Below are positions 46,501-59,003 of a DNA stretch of 64,000 bases, piece by piece. Positions within the stretch are counted from its first letter, which is position 1, and every line of letters begins with the position of its first letter. A program made the position numbers and the translations under genes. The DNA lies in the NCBI RefSeq assembly GCF_029168945.1, contig NC_083604.1:34343686-34407685 (forward strand), given 5' to 3'. The notes under the pieces were generated by a model that was given only the letters and a program-made list of their open reading frames with translations, searched no databases and had not been told where the DNA came from. The DNA is from Cannabis sativa. Lineage: Eukaryota; Streptophyta; Magnoliopsida; Rosales; Cannabaceae.

Positions 46501-47373
46501 GATATAGATATGCTATCTCATTTAACCATTGTTATAATCTTATTGTGATCAAAGATCCTCTATATAGATGATTTACATCGAGATGGGATGATTTTACCGT
46601 TTTCACCCCTCAACGTATTTGGCCCCTTAAAACACTTAACTACCTGTAAATGATGTTTAGTGATCTAAGAATTAGTCACTTAAACAAGAGCTCATCCATT
46701 TACTTCTATTTAGCTAAGCTCGAAGGGAATCATCACTTGACTTCTATACACCAGTAGAAGCTATAGATTCCATATTTATGTTCAGCACTCCCACTCAACC
46801 ATACTATCATGTTTCCAAAATATACGTATCACCCTGACCCAAAAGTAGGCTTAACTAATAAATCAAAGAACATGAATAGCACTCCTGAGTTGAGCCTAAG
46901 CATATAAGGATTTATATTCTTTTAATCTTAAGATCAACTACTGATATTGACTTGGAAAGATACAACGGTAAGTTTATAATATCTTAACTAAGTTCAATAT
47001 CGGTCCAGTCCAATGTATACTCCATACATTCGAAACTAGTATACTTTACCAATGTCTTGGAAAGAACATAACACTTACTCCAAGTGTAAGTACACATCAT
47101 CGCTGATTATCACATTAGTGTAAATCCAAAACACTGATGAAACAGGGACTTAGTCTTTTGAATCATATAATCACAATCACATTCCACTGTGTTGACAATA
47201 CTGTAATTGTGAATAAACATATGATATGGACTTAACAGATTTTGTGTATAAACATAATAAACATATTAAACCATAAGCATGTAAAATTCTTGCAAACATA
47301 AATCACTTCAAATTTCTTATATTGATAACTAATCAGATTGTAAAGGGTTTTATTTAGGGCACAAAACCCAACA
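43592..47373 (-). repeat. 3-prime LTR of copia C, split by a solo LTR
   Basis: Arms 43592-44143 and 46024-47373. Ends CAAAACCCAACA next to AACTCCCACTTGCAC, the polypurine tract (47374-47388). Related to but clearly distinct from the A and B LTR subfamilies. Confidence 0.92.
44144..46023 (+). repeat. Copia solo LTR in opposite orientation
   Basis: TGTTGGGTTTTATGCC...ACTTCCAACA, 1880 bp, closest to the LTR of element B. Perfect duplication GTTAT (44139-44143, 46024-46028). It is the only copia LTR of this window on the plus strand. Its CTATAAATAG promoter box (45578-45587) points rightward, against element C. Confidence 0.94.
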
Positions 47374-49118
47374 AACTCCCACTTGCACTAACATAAAACA
47401 AACTGTGCAAATTAATCAATCTGTTGTCTTGATCTTCAGATCAAGTGTAGTATATTTGAATCCACCCAAACTTCTGGAAACTAGTTCATAAAAACAATAT
47501 GAAACATCCTTTACTATATGCATTACTCATCAAGGGATACTGAAAACCTTACTGTTTAAAGTACATCTGAATAAACAGAAGACATATCTCTCATATTTTA
47601 AAATATGGAATTGAGATAATACATCGTAGAATTTTTCTTCAGTAAAATAACTTTCTGGTAATTTCGAATTTACAAAGTTATAAATCTTCTCTGGTAGAGC
47701 TTGAATTATTATAGAATCATTCCTCCACCCCAAGAGTAACCACCATCTCAAAATCTTGAATGAGTTGGGGTGGACACAAGGATAACTGATATACAGTTTC
47801 TTAATATCTAACATATAGATCACTTTCATAAATCTTTCTTGAATATCTTCTAACGTTCCTTATTTGATTACATCTCAGATAGCTCCCACTCAATAGCAGA
47901 TGTCTGGTTAAATAATACTTTTAACCTCTTATTCTTTGGAGAGATATCTAGTTGTGATTTATTGTATTAGTCTGAAACTATAAGTTTCTTTTAAGACTAA
48001 ATCATCAACATAGCAGACTAGTATTTGAAGTGAAAAATACTTGCTAGAGATTAAGTAATCAAAGTCATTCGAATAGACTGTGCTAGAATTCTTTTATCTT
48101 ATTCTCATAATTCTGATAAGTTATTTCTATCCACATGAATGGTTAGATTTGCTTTTCAGTAGTGTTCTTAATTTCTTATCACAAGTGTCAACCAAATGAA
48201 GATGGGTAAAGAATTTTAAAATTCTCCCACTCAATTAAGGTAGTGTGATACATTTTCAAAGAACTTTTATAGATATCATTATTTACTAAAACAGTAAAAC
48301 TAAATTGGAACATACAATCAAGATCACGGATTTATACTGATAATAGCTAATTATATTTCTTCCATGTTTAAAGATAATATGTGTTACATAGAGTACTATG
48401 GATTTAAAAAATCCACCCCTAAGTATATAGAGATTATGATCCACCCCTAAGGGTTATAAAGATCATGATTATCTAAGTGTTATAGAGATTATGTGTTGAA
48501 TACAATCCAGAGTTGATTAGATATAAAAGATCGTTGAACTGCATAGTTTTCTTAACTTTTCTCCACCCCTATCAGATCAAAAGATCCTTTTATTAAAAAA
48601 ATTCTCAATAATTGTATTAGAATTAACAATTATTAATAAACATAGAAATAATTTCTAGTGTTTATTTAATATAACTCTATGAAGAGTTGTAAATATTATA
48701 GAATTTGTATCAATAATAAAAACACTTATACATACAAACATATAAATATAATGTGATAATTGTGGTTTAAGATAAAGTAAATGAAGCTCAATCTCATAAA
48801 TTGCAATTTATTTGTAATAGAAAATAAAATATTATTAATAAGAAAAAAAATTGTATTGCAACATTATGAGAAAAACAGGGATAAAAATCCCCAACTAAAA
48901 ATTTGAAATCCAAATTGTTTTTAAACGAAAACAATTAATTCAAAAAATAGATAAATAAATGAGCTTCATCTTCATCTTGGACGATCTTTACCCTTTTGTC
49001 CAGCTTTCCGATCCAACTCACTGAGTTCAAGTAGCTTGGCCTATAATAAGAAGAAGAACAAATAAACAAAGTTAGTCTAGAATCAAAAATCAAATTGGAT
49101 AATAATTTACTAAAACTC
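47374..49118 (-). pseudogene. Decayed pol relics of copia C
   Basis: Minus-strand patches only: the RT box CYVDDLVL (around 48014-47990; YVDD at 48012-48001) and an integrase patch SDRGGE (about 48576-48559), embedded in AT-rich sequence with many stops and deletions. Similar to the pol relic of element A, so both seem to descend from an already defective ancestor. Confidence 0.65.
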
Positions 49119-49994
49119 TTAAAGTTTATAAAAAGAAATACCTTGTTTCTTTGCAAGAAGTTTAGGACATTGGGGTTTCCAATGACCTTTCTCATTGCAG
49201 TAGAAACACTTTCCTTTTAGTGCATCACCAGTAGCAGCAACCTTTTTGTTTTGAACTGTTTTCACAGCTTTGGCTCGCTTCTTGGTGTTTTTCAACTTCT
49301 TCTTAGATTTGGGTCTTGAAGTAGAGGCAACATGTGCCTCAGGTTTAACCGTCCCATTACCATTGCCAGAATTTTGAGGTTTACCCCCTTTCTTCTTGGG
49401 TCCTCCAATAAAATTTTCATATGTCTGAAGGTCATTGACTAACTCATGAAAGTCTACGTCCTTTTTGTTCATGACATAATTTGATGTATCGGGCAGAAAA
49501 GCTGGAGTCAGACTATTCAAGATAAGGCTTACTTGAGTAGTGTGATCCATTTCAGCACCATGATCCTGGGCTTCTTGGAAATAACTTGCCATTAGGAGAA
49601 CATGATCACGCACATTCTGATGGGGTTCCATTCGTGCATTGATGTATTTCTTAGTCACGTCAAAGCGAGACTGAATAGATGCCCTACCGAATAGCTCAGT
49701 TAACTTCGTCATAACTTCAGCAGCCTTTTCAATTTTTGAAAACCGAGGTTTAAGGGTGTCAACCATGCTGGAAAGCATGAAGTATTGAGCTTTATTGTTA
49801 GCATTCTGCCAACGCTCGTACTTCTCTTTAACAGCTTTGGTTGCATTGTCACCCGACACTTCAGGAGACGGCTCAGTTAACACAAACAAGGCACTTTCTC
49901 CTATGAGAACAATAATAATGTTCTCATTCCATTTCGGAAAGTTAGATCCATTTAGCTTATTTTCGGTCAAGAGTGATAACATGGGATTCGACAT
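49119..49994 (-). CDS. gag: Copia Gag polyprotein of element C (intact)
   Basis: Start chosen at ATG 49994 (MSNPMLSLLTENKLNGSNFPKWN), the usual beginning of UBN2-type copia Gag; the frame is open 13 codons further upstream. The order is the N-terminal Gag core with FPKWNENIIIVL, AQYFMLSSMVDTL, LFGRASIQSRFDVTKKYINARM, then a Lys-rich linker and the knuckle CFYCNEKGHWKPQC (about 49160-49210). It ends ten residues after the knuckle at 49119. No protease follows in frame. About 291 residues, the size of a mature Gag. Gag packages element RNA into particles; this copy could be functional, but that is inference. Confidence 0.9.
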   Translation of the reverse strand: MSNPMLSLLTENKLNGSNFPKWNENIIIVLIGESALFVLTEPSPEVSGDNATKAVKEKYERWQNANNKAQYFMLSSMVDTLKPRFSKIEKAAEVMTKLTELFGRASIQSRFDVTKKYINARMEPHQNVRDHVLLMASYFQEAQDHGAEMDHTTQVSLILNSLTPAFLPDTSNYVMNKKDVDFHELVNDLQTYENFIGGPKKKGGKPQNSGNGNGTVKPEAHVASTSRPKSKKKLKNTKKRAKAVKTVQNKKVAATGDALKGKCFYCNEKGHWKPQCPKLLAKKQGISFYKL

Positions 49995-52900
49995 GCCTAT
50001 ACAGGATACTACAAAATAATAAATAGAAATCAATAATGGTTTAACACAAAATCCAATTCAGAAATTATAAGCACATAACATGTAGGAATGATAAGAGAAA
50101 ATACTAAAAAAGACAATCCTAAATAATTTCCAAGGTTTTCAACAAACTGATATCAGTGTCCCGTTTAGGCGAGAGTCAAAGCTACCATCCATTGAATAGA
50201 GTTGTCAGCTCATCTAAAATGTTAAACATTCTAGCAACCTTTTATTCGATCAAGATTGGAATACAGCGTTGTCCCGTTTAGGCGAGAGTCAAGGCTATTC
50301 TATCTTATGAGCTTCTACCATTGTTTCATATTTTGTATGTCAAATACAGTCACCACCATTAGGGTGATCCATACCATATAAAAGACTTACAAAGCTACTT
50401 ATCTTTCGAGATTAAACGGTGCTAACTTGCTCATGAACGTTCCTCCATTAGGGAGGATTACTCACTAAAACAAAAGCTATGTAAAACCAACAATGGAGAT
50501 CGAATATCTTAATAATAATAATAAAGCTCATTATTTAAAATGTATTTTCTTTATTATTTATAATAAAATATATTCATTAAATATCGAATTTATAATAAAA
50601 TTCTAAATTAGAATTTAATTTAATATTTATAAAATTATACCTAGATGGTGATTAAAAATAAATTGAATTATTTCCATCCTAGTAATAATTTTCAAATAAA
50701 TATTAAGAAAATTATTTAATTTAAGCTGTATTAATTTAAATTAATTTGCAACTCAAATTTAAATTTTCATTAGAATATATTTATTGTATTTTGAAAAAAG
50801 AAAGTATAAAATTTTATATTTTCGAAATACTTAAATAATAATTACTTAGAAAAAATACTTCAAGCAAGAATATCACCTATCTAGATTTTTCTTTGACTAA
50901 TTAATTTAATTTCTAATAATATATTTTAATTCATTTATTTTAAATTAATCATTAAATGAAAAATCATTGATTTAAGTTGGTCCAAAAATTAATTAAAATA
51001 AATAATTAATTTACAACTTAATCTATTTTTCAAGATAAATTCAAAATCATCTTGCATAATTAAATGCAATTTCGAAATTGATTAATAAAATAAAGAAAAT
51101 GTATTTTGAAAATTATTTAAATTTAAGTTGAAAAAAAAATTTCAACTAAAATAATTTTCTATTTAATTAAGTGTCATGAAAAAGAAATATTTAAGTATCA
51201 TGATGAAAATCAACTTAAATATTTAATTTTTCAATTTAATTAAATGTATTAAATTCAAGAAATAAATAATTAAGTGTAGAGAAGACTTAATTATTAATCT
51301 CTAGTTTAATACTAGGAAAAAATATACTTAACTAAAATTGTACCAAAATTAATTATTTAAATAATTAATTTCACAATGTATAATATTTTCCTATTTAATA
51401 TTAGAAATAATAAGTAATCTAGAAATAACTATCTAGAAAAATATCTTATTTCAACTAAGTATCTTTTCAACAAAAATTTGAAAAAATATCTAATTTAAGT
51501 TGTTATAGAAAAAATCTAGAACTTAAATATTTTCAAATTTAAATTTAACTAAATATCACAAATTAAGTTGTAACCACTTAATTTTAAAAATATTCCATTT
51601 TAAGTTTAAAATTAACTTAAAAAATATCTTAAGAATCTTCAACAACTAATACCTAGAATTCCTCAACTTAATTTTAAATTTTAAAAAAATATTCAAATTT
51701 AAGTTAGATAAGAAAAATCAGTTAAAATAACTAATTTATAACTTAAATAGGAATATTTAATTAAATAAGCTTCAGAAAGAATCTAGTTAGTTAAAATTCT
51801 TTATTTAATTAAATACAAGAAAAAGACAAATAGTTTGTCTAGAAACAATATCTAAAACTATGAGTGTTTTTCTTAAAATTAACTTTAAAATATTAAAATG
51901 AAAATAAATTTCATATATTTTAAAAGTTAATTATGTTGCTAATCAATTTTATTAGGTTAAACTAATTTAATTAACCTAGCACAGTTATTCAAATCAGGCA
52001 AATGGGCCTTCACAATTGGGGTAGTTCATGTGAGGGGGAGCTGGGTTCAGTATGTCGTACCCACTTCTATTGGCCCCCAACTCGCACACAAGGCCCAAAA
52101 GAGAGGAATTTAACCTAAAATGAATAACTGTTATTTAATTGAATAGGTCCAAAAACTAAATGGACCTAAATAAAATCTATCATGGTGTGACATTTTATTT
52201 AGCAACAACCTATATGCATATATATAATAAAATAAACATATAGACTCACACAGGCACACATTTGGATGGATCCTATCATGTTGCTAGGTCATACACAGAT
52301 GAAAGAAGATTGTAAAATTTACCTGTTACAAATTATTTACTTGACCTATTGACAATTGAACCATGGGTTAAAATCAGATCATTGGATCTGTCAACAAGTT
52401 AACCATGGCAATTTAGATCAAGCAATAATAGGTTTTATAAAACTTACACATAAGCTAAAACACATACTCCTGCAACAAGATGAACTGGATAGTTGGATGT
52501 AGGATTTATTTAATTTTAAATAATTAAAATTTCGAAAAATTAATTAAATAATAAAAATATATATTTTCAAATTTAAAAAAAAAAATTTAAAATTAAACCT
52601 ACATTTTTGAAAAATTAGGTTTCAACTAACCTAAATATCATTTCAAAAATTTGCTAAATACTTTTTTAAAAAAATTATTGTTATTTTATAAATTAAATAT
52701 TCAATAAAAATTAAAAAAGATAAATAAATATCTTTTTCAAATTTTATAATTTTATTTAAATAAATAAAATAAAAAAATTTGAAAGTTAGCAAAATATCTT
52801 ATTTCTATTCAAAATATCATGATTACAAATACCTTATTTTAAATTTAAATAAGGTCAAATTATTTAAAAAAAATATTTCATTTAAAAAATTTATTATCTC

Positions 52901-53614
52901 ACCTTAAGTTTTAAAAAATAAGATAAAATATAATCAAATTTAAAAATAAGATAAAAAATCAAGCAAAAAGATAGATTTTTACTTGTTTTCAAATTCAAAT
53001 TACACTAATATCTAAGATTAATTTTTTAAAAAAAATTCAAATTAATTTATTTCTGATATTAGATTTGAAAATTGAAAAATAAAAATCTAAATACAAAACT
53101 ACACAAAAATTCGGAAGATAATTCCATGAAATAGCATGAAAAATCAAAGAAAAATGAAAAAATTACGACCTGTACGGACAATATGCATTGCATAATGCCC
53201 GCGCGCGCAAGGGATGACACTTGACCGAGAAACCTCAGCGCAGGAGACTGCATGCAGCCTCTCTGCGCGCGCAAGGCTCAGTTTCAGACAAAAAATTTGT
53301 CTGTACGCGTGCTGTCCAAGGGATGCCCCTCATCCGCGCGCGTGGGTAGTTGCACAACCCTGATATTTTTGTGAAACTTCAAAAAATCATAACTAATTCA
53401 AATTAAATCGAAATTGAGTTCTGTAAAAAAGTAAATTGCTTAATTTTTTCCATAATATCCAATAAAAATAATTCAAGAAACAGAATTTCAATTATTTATC
53501 ACGAAAATTAACAAACATCAATCAATCATCATGTAACACACAAAACAACATGAAACCATCAAAATCACAAAAAAATCATTTTAAAGTCCAAATTTCTTGT
53601 AAGCAAATCAATTA
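49995..53614 (-). other. Non-coding leader of copia C
   Basis: About 3.6 kb, AT-rich. Same conserved blocks as A and B: duplicated TTTAGGCGAGAGTCAA (50157-50179, 50270-50292), ATTAG-loop hairpins (50353-50366, 50441-50457), G-rich block (about 52017-52100), the longest GC island of the three (about 53168-53362, with CCGCGCGCGC runs) and the anchor AAAAATCATAACTAATTC (about 53381-53400). No gene. Confidence 0.75.
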
Positions 53615-53631
53615 CCATGGCTATAATACCA
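53615..53631 (-). other. Primer binding site of copia C (degenerate)
   Basis: Minus strand TGGTATTATAGCCATGG, two changes from the initiator tRNA-Met match seen in A; 2 bases from the LTR. Confidence 0.8.
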
Positions 53632-53633
53632 GC

Positions 53634-55532
53634 TGTTGGAATTTATTTTACCAGGAACATAGATCTACTCACAAGTATGTTGTTTAACAGCCTAAATATG
53701 AACTTTCTAAAACGATAATTAAACACATATACAGTTATGAAAACCTTACATTGATGGCAGCGGAATAATGTCTCCTTCCACTCAGATCTCTAACCCTTGT
53801 ATCCTTTCTGTCGCAGAGTATTATCAAGATCTGAGCCCGAATGTCCTTCTCTTTGTGTGTGATCCTTCACAGTCTTCCAATCTATGATTGAGGTACCACT
53901 TGCTGTGTGTAGGCAGTACTCTATCACTAAGGGTTCGAAATTGAGAAGAGGAAAAGAGAGAGGGATAGGGTCGGCTATAGAGAAAGAAGAGGAAGGCTCC
54001 ATTTTTCTGAAAAAGCAATTTTCTGACAGAAGGCTTGAAAAACTTGTTAAACTTAATATTTGACTGAGCCACCACTTTCTATTTATAGGCAACTACTAGG
54101 TTTAGGTTAGTAATTATTTGGAATTAAAATAATGAAAATATCAACTGGAAATATCTGCTTAAGTGGTCGGCCACAGGTGTTATTGGGCCTCACTTGGAAT
54201 TTGTAGTTTTCACAAATTTTATTTCTATTTTCTCAAAAACGCAAATTTTCCAATTCTAACCTTTTAAATGCCAAAACTAATTATTTAATAACTAAAATAG
54301 ATTATTAAATAATATTGTCATTTAATTTAATTATTAATTAGACATATAGAGTCTCTTAATTAATAAATAAACTTAGAATCTCTTTTCTTTACAATTTCAC
54401 CCCTGCTTAGTGAAAATTCACAAATTAGACATAGTCTAATTTTAGAATTATAATTGATTAATCACAAATCAATTATTGAGTCTTACAAGCAGTATAGTCT
54501 CAACTAGAATGGGGACCATGGATCTATATGCCGAGCTTCGAATAAGTGAACCGAATTTACTAAGTACATCCCTACTTATTAATTCCTCGTTGAATCCACT
54601 CTTAGAACTTAGAATTGCACTCTTAGACTTATATAGAGCATATTATATGTTCCACGATATAGATATGCTATCTCATTTAACCATTGTTATAATCTTAATG
54701 TGATCAAAGATCCTCTATATAGATGATTTACATCGAGATGGGATAATTTTACCGTTTTCACCCCTCAACGTATTTGGCCCCTTAAAACACTTAGCTACCT
54801 ATAAATGATGTTTAGTGATCTAAGAATTAGTCACTTAAACAAGAGCTCATCCATTTACTTCTATTTAGCTAAGCTCGAAGGGAATCATCACTTGACTTCT
54901 ATACACCAGTAGAAGCTATGGATTCCATATTTATGTTCAGCACTCCCACTCAATCATACTATCATGTTCCTAAAATATACGTACGTATCACCCTGACCCA
55001 AAAGTAGGCTTAACTAATAAATCAAAGAACATGAATAGCACTCCTGAGTTGAGTCTAAGCATATCAGGATTTAGATTCTTTTAATCTTAAGATCAACTAC
55101 TGATATTGACTTGGAAAGATACAACGGTAAGTTTATAATATCTTAACTAAGTTCAATATCGGTCCAGTCCAATGTATACTCCATACATTCGAAACTAGTA
55201 TACTTTACCAATGTCCTGGAAAGAACATAACAATTACTCCAAGTGTAAGTACACATCATCACTGATTATCACATCTGTGTAAATCTAAAACACTGATGAA
55301 ACAGGGACTTAGTCTTTTGAATCATATAATCACAATCACATTCCACTGTGTTGACAATACTGTAATTGTGAATAAACATATGATCTAGACTTAACAGATT
55401 TTGTGTATAAACATAATAAACATATTAAACCATAAGCATGTAAAATTCATGCAAACATAAATCACTTCAAATTTCTTATATTGATAACTAATCAGATTGT
55501 AAAGGGTTTTATTGAGGGCAGAAAACCCTGCA
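53634..55532 (-). repeat. 5-prime LTR of copia C (1899 bp)
   Basis: Starts TGTTGGAATT; the right end has drifted to AACCCTGCA but still ends in CA and is followed by the duplication TGGGC. TATA box at 54079-54088 on the minus strand. Confidence 0.93.
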
Positions 55533-55537
55533 TGGGC

Positions 55538-57220
55538 ACCACCTGTACTCGGTTCCAGTAGATCCCCACATATCACCGCCCTCCTTCACTCTTAATCTTA
55601 GAGATAGAGCTCAAAAGCTTGCTCGACTGTTGGGGGACAACCGCAATATCATTCAGTTGACCTCCGAGGACAACTTTGTGAAGTACGAGCTCTAACCGAA
55701 GGATTTCATTCCTGAGCCATGAAGGAGAGGAAGAGGAAATCTGGTGTTGGACGGGCTGAGGGAGCTCATAAGGAGAATGAACTCATTCAACTCAAGCGTG
55801 AAGGGTGCAAGGGCCAAACAATATGCTCTTGAGCCCTTGAATCCTAAAGACGAGGCTAAGGAAGAGCAGGTGACTCTGCTCAAAAGGAGGAAGAAACTTC
55901 TGGCCCTGCCTAGGCGCATTGAGCATACCATTCAGATTAGGGAGCCAAGTTCACGTGCTCGGCCATCTTCCCCCGTGCTAGGAAAAGGGAAGGCCGCCCT
56001 GGAGGACGCGACAGACTTATCAAGTGATGATGGACTCTCGAGTCTTACTCGAACAATCACTTTGTAGGATATTCTGTCTTGTTTTTAAACTTTTTGACTA
56101 TCATGCTTTATGATTCTGATTCCTTTTTTCCTCTAACCATGCTGTTTTTGTTTCGTGCAGAAATGTCTCAGAAGATGGTTGATGCTTTGAAGAAGAGGGT
56201 TGGAGGAAGCTCAAGCTCATCTCCTCCGGCCAAGAAATCTAAGGGCAGTGAGGCGAGCCCTTCGAAGGAAAAGGCACCGGCCGGGGAGGTCATTGACCTT
56301 TTCGAGGAGCTAATTGTTGCAGATCCTTCTACTCCAAAAGTTGTTAAGTCCAAAGATTCTCGAGGAGGAAGCTCGTACAGGCCTGAGCAATCAAAGGGTG
56401 GATCTGAGCTGACCAAGAGCGGATCTGAGTAGGTGCGGGCTCCTACTCCACCTTTGCCAGTGCTTCCAGAGGCTAAGAATGGCAAAGAGATGCTCGCCCA
56501 TTACATGAACGAGTTGGTTCTTGAGGTAAGTGAGCAGCTGGCCAGTGCTGATAACGAGTCTTCCTTGAGTTGCTGATGGGAGGAGTTTTGAGGGAATTCA
56601 CCAGGGTAAGCGTTTGTTGATAGTTTCCTTGAATTCTTCTTTACTTGGTTTAGACTTTAAAGTTTTTTCTCTATGTAGGCTGGTTTGATGTTGGCTTACA
56701 CCTATTCCCGAGCTAAATCTACTGCCTCCAAAATGTCTAACACCATGAGGGCAGGGGTGGACTTGGCTAGGAAGGATGCTGATAACACCAGGGTGGTACT
56801 TGGAGCTATTCAGATGGAGCTGGGCGAAGTCAATAAGAAACGTTTTACTGCTGAGAGGAAAATAGTCGAGTTGACTAAGGACCTCGAGGCCTCCGACCAG
56901 CTTGAAGCTACAATTTTGGCACTCTGTTGGTGGAAGTGAATAGCCTTCAAGAGGAAATGGGAGTTCTTCAGACTGTCTTCCATTGGCTGGAAGAAGAGAA
57001 GAAGGCTAAGGAGGAGGCGCTTACAGCTGAGGTGGCGAGGCTAGAAGAGAAAGTTCATGCCTTAGAGACAGCCGTTCTTGAGATCTTTTATGATTTTTGG
57101 AAGGCTAACCCTTAGGCAAATTTCGATTACTTGGGCGAAGCCAAAGACATGTATCTCGAGTACTGCGCTTCACAAGTGGCTTATGGTGAACCCGAGGTGA
57201 CTGCTTCTACCTCTTGCTAG
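55538..57220 (+). pseudogene. Tat antisense gene, 3-prime part (coiled-coil protein)
   Basis: Continues the broken gene after copia C. Conserved pieces are TLNLRDRAQKLARLLGDN (about 55590-55645), LDGLRELIRRMNSF to LSSLTRTITL (55744-56063), a probable intron ending TTTCGTGCAG at 56160, and MSQKMVDALKKRVGGSSSSS with a Ser/Lys-rich linker (56163-56430). Next come MLAHYMNELVLEVSEQL (about 56490), another probable intron ending at 56677 (CTATGTAG), and a long heptad region (ELGEVNKKRF to LEEKVHALETAVLE, 56685-57115). The end is VAYGEPEVTASTSC at 57220. Exact splice sites are undecided and several stops intervene. The coiled coil suggests a dimerising protein of unknown function. Confidence 0.65.
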
Positions 57221-57992
57221 AATGTTGATGTTCCTTCCGCTCAGACAACATATCCTCCAGCTCCTACTGGCCCATAAGACCTGAACCGAGAGCCAGGGAT
57301 CCAACTATTTAAATACTTCTCTTTTTATCTAACTTTTTTATATATATCTTACTAGGCCATAAGGCCCTTTTCTAAGACATCGTGACCGGCCAAGCGGTCT
57401 TTAAACTTTGACTTATTTTTCATTTTACAGACAATAGGCTGACTGGGCAGCTTTTAATCCCGGTATTACTTGCTTTTGTTATCTTTAATGAATTTCATTC
57501 TCTGTTTATAATCATCGTGCAATTGTGTTTGTTTTATCTTTACCAAGTGCTTTGTAGAGGTATAGGTGCCCCCAAGTGACCGAGTAGACTTATGACTCTT
57601 GGTCACTTTTTTTTTACAATTATACTTTTTTATCTGTTCGGGTCTTGGGTTCGACCAGACCTTTTGTACGCACTAGATGGTAAATTAGCAACATGTTAGT
57701 AATTTCGACTCAATTTGAATTTTGAAATAAACATCTTTATTCATTTATTGATCGAAAATGTGTTTGTTACCGTAGTAACTTACATCAGAGCTATTTGATC
57801 TAATCTAATCTTTTAGCTTAACATGAAATAAAACAAATTGTAGAAATTAGAAATTGTACTTTAAATGGTGGTCATCCGACCTGAGTACTTTTTCATTTTT
57901 GTCGAAACCTTTGAGCGTAGTCCGCCAAGCAGGCCACTCACTTAAAAGTAAATGTTCTTTTAGTACTTAGTATGGTCATCCGACCTGGTACT
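57221..57992. other. Spacer between convergent Tat pol and antisense gene
   Basis: 772 bp without a gene, receiving the 3-prime ends of both. It contains T-rich tracts and AATAAAC (57725-57731) on the plus strand, a possible polyadenylation signal. A short direct repeat GGTCATCCGACCTG lies near 57871 and 57973. Confidence 0.5.
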
Positions 57993-59003
57993 TTATTGGT
58001 AGTATTTTCTTAAATCTTCTCCATTCCAATACCGTGGTACTAGAACAAGTTGCATTTTTTCATCATACTTACCTAATCTATATGCTCCGGATTCGAGGAC
58101 TTCGACCACCTTACATGGTCCTTCCCAGTTAGGTCCGAGTACACCTGCCGTACTGTCTTTGGTGTTTAGGAATACCCTTCTTAGGACCATATCTCCCACA
58201 AAGAATTTCCGAGCCTTCACTTGTTTATTGAAATACCGAGCTACTTTTTGTTGATGGGCTATCAAATTTAAGTTTGCTGTTGTTCACTTCTCTTCGATTT
58301 CATCAAGTGATTCAGCCAGGAGTATGTGATTGGTATCTTGGTTGTATGCCAATCTCCTGTGGGATGGTGGCTCGAGTTCTACAGGTAGCATAGCTTCATA
58401 TCCATATGCCATGGCAAATGGAGTCTGTCCGGTTGCCGTTTTTTCAGTTGTTCGATATGACCATAAAACTTCAGGAAGTTCTTCCGGCCAATTTCCTTTG
58501 GCATATTCTGGTCTTTTCTTTAGTGAATCCTTCAAGGTCATGTTAACTGCTTCACTTTGATTATTCGCTTGAGGATGTGCCACTGCGGAGAAACTTTTGA
58601 TGATACCATGGTTCGCACAAAAATCAGTGAAGGATTGGCTGTCAAACTGCTTGCCATTATCCGAAACTATTTTGTACTGCAATCCGAACTGGCAGATTAT
58701 GTTCTTCACAATAAATTCCTGAACTTTCTTTGATGTAATAGTTGAGAGTGGTTCAGCTTCCGTCCACTTAGTTAAGTAATCAACCGCTACCACTACATAC
58801 TGCACTCCTCCTTTGCCTTTGGGTAATTGTCCAATCAGGTCAATTCTCCAAATGGCAAAGGGCCACAGACTTTGCATCTGAGTTAACTCGTTGGGCGGAG
58901 CTTGAGGTATCTTTGAGAATTTCTGGCATTTGTCACATTTCTTAACATAGGCCTTTGAATCTTCAATCATTGTTGGCCAGAAATAACCTTGCCTTAGAAT
59001 TTT
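57993..59003 (-). pseudogene. pol: Tat integrase, N-terminally cut, one stop
   Basis: Begins at the rearrangement with [31 protein letters not shown]: the cysteine half of the zinc domain is present, the histidine half is gone. The catalytic core is intact in residues: Asp in WRIDLIGQLP, Asp in KIVSDNGKQF, Glu in NNQSEAVN. A TGA at about 58281-58283 separates the C-terminal domain (HQQKVARYFNKQV, GDMVLRRVFLNT, GVLGPNWEGPCKV), which ends at 57993. This is the least damaged enzyme region of the window. Confidence 0.92.

Larger units (their letters stand above)
43592..55532 (-). mobile_element. Complete copia element C, gag only, with solo LTR nested in its 3-prime LTR
   Basis: LTRs 43592-47373 (about 1897 bp without the nested LTR) and 53634-55532 (1899 bp), perfect duplication TGGGC (43587-43591, 55533-55537). 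PPT beside the left LTR, PBS beside the right. The LTRs are visibly more diverged than those of A (six differences in the first ~110 bases). It encodes an uninterrupted Gag but only fragments of pol. Inserted in the Tat antisense gene. Confidence 0.94.
41044..59003 (-). mobile_element. Ty3-gypsy Tat-lineage element, 3-prime part, with antisense gene
   Basis: Minus-strand pol (integrase, 57993-59003) is followed leftward by a convergent plus-strand gene (42631-57220), polypurine tract and LTR (41044-41650). A 3-prime region with an antisense ORF is known for several Tat elements (Grande/Retand type). The left LTR border cuts Athila gag; the candidate duplication is GACAA (41039-41043). The 5-prime half ends at 59003 at a rearrangement. 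Copia C (43592-55532) is inserted in the antisense gene. Confidence 0.82.
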
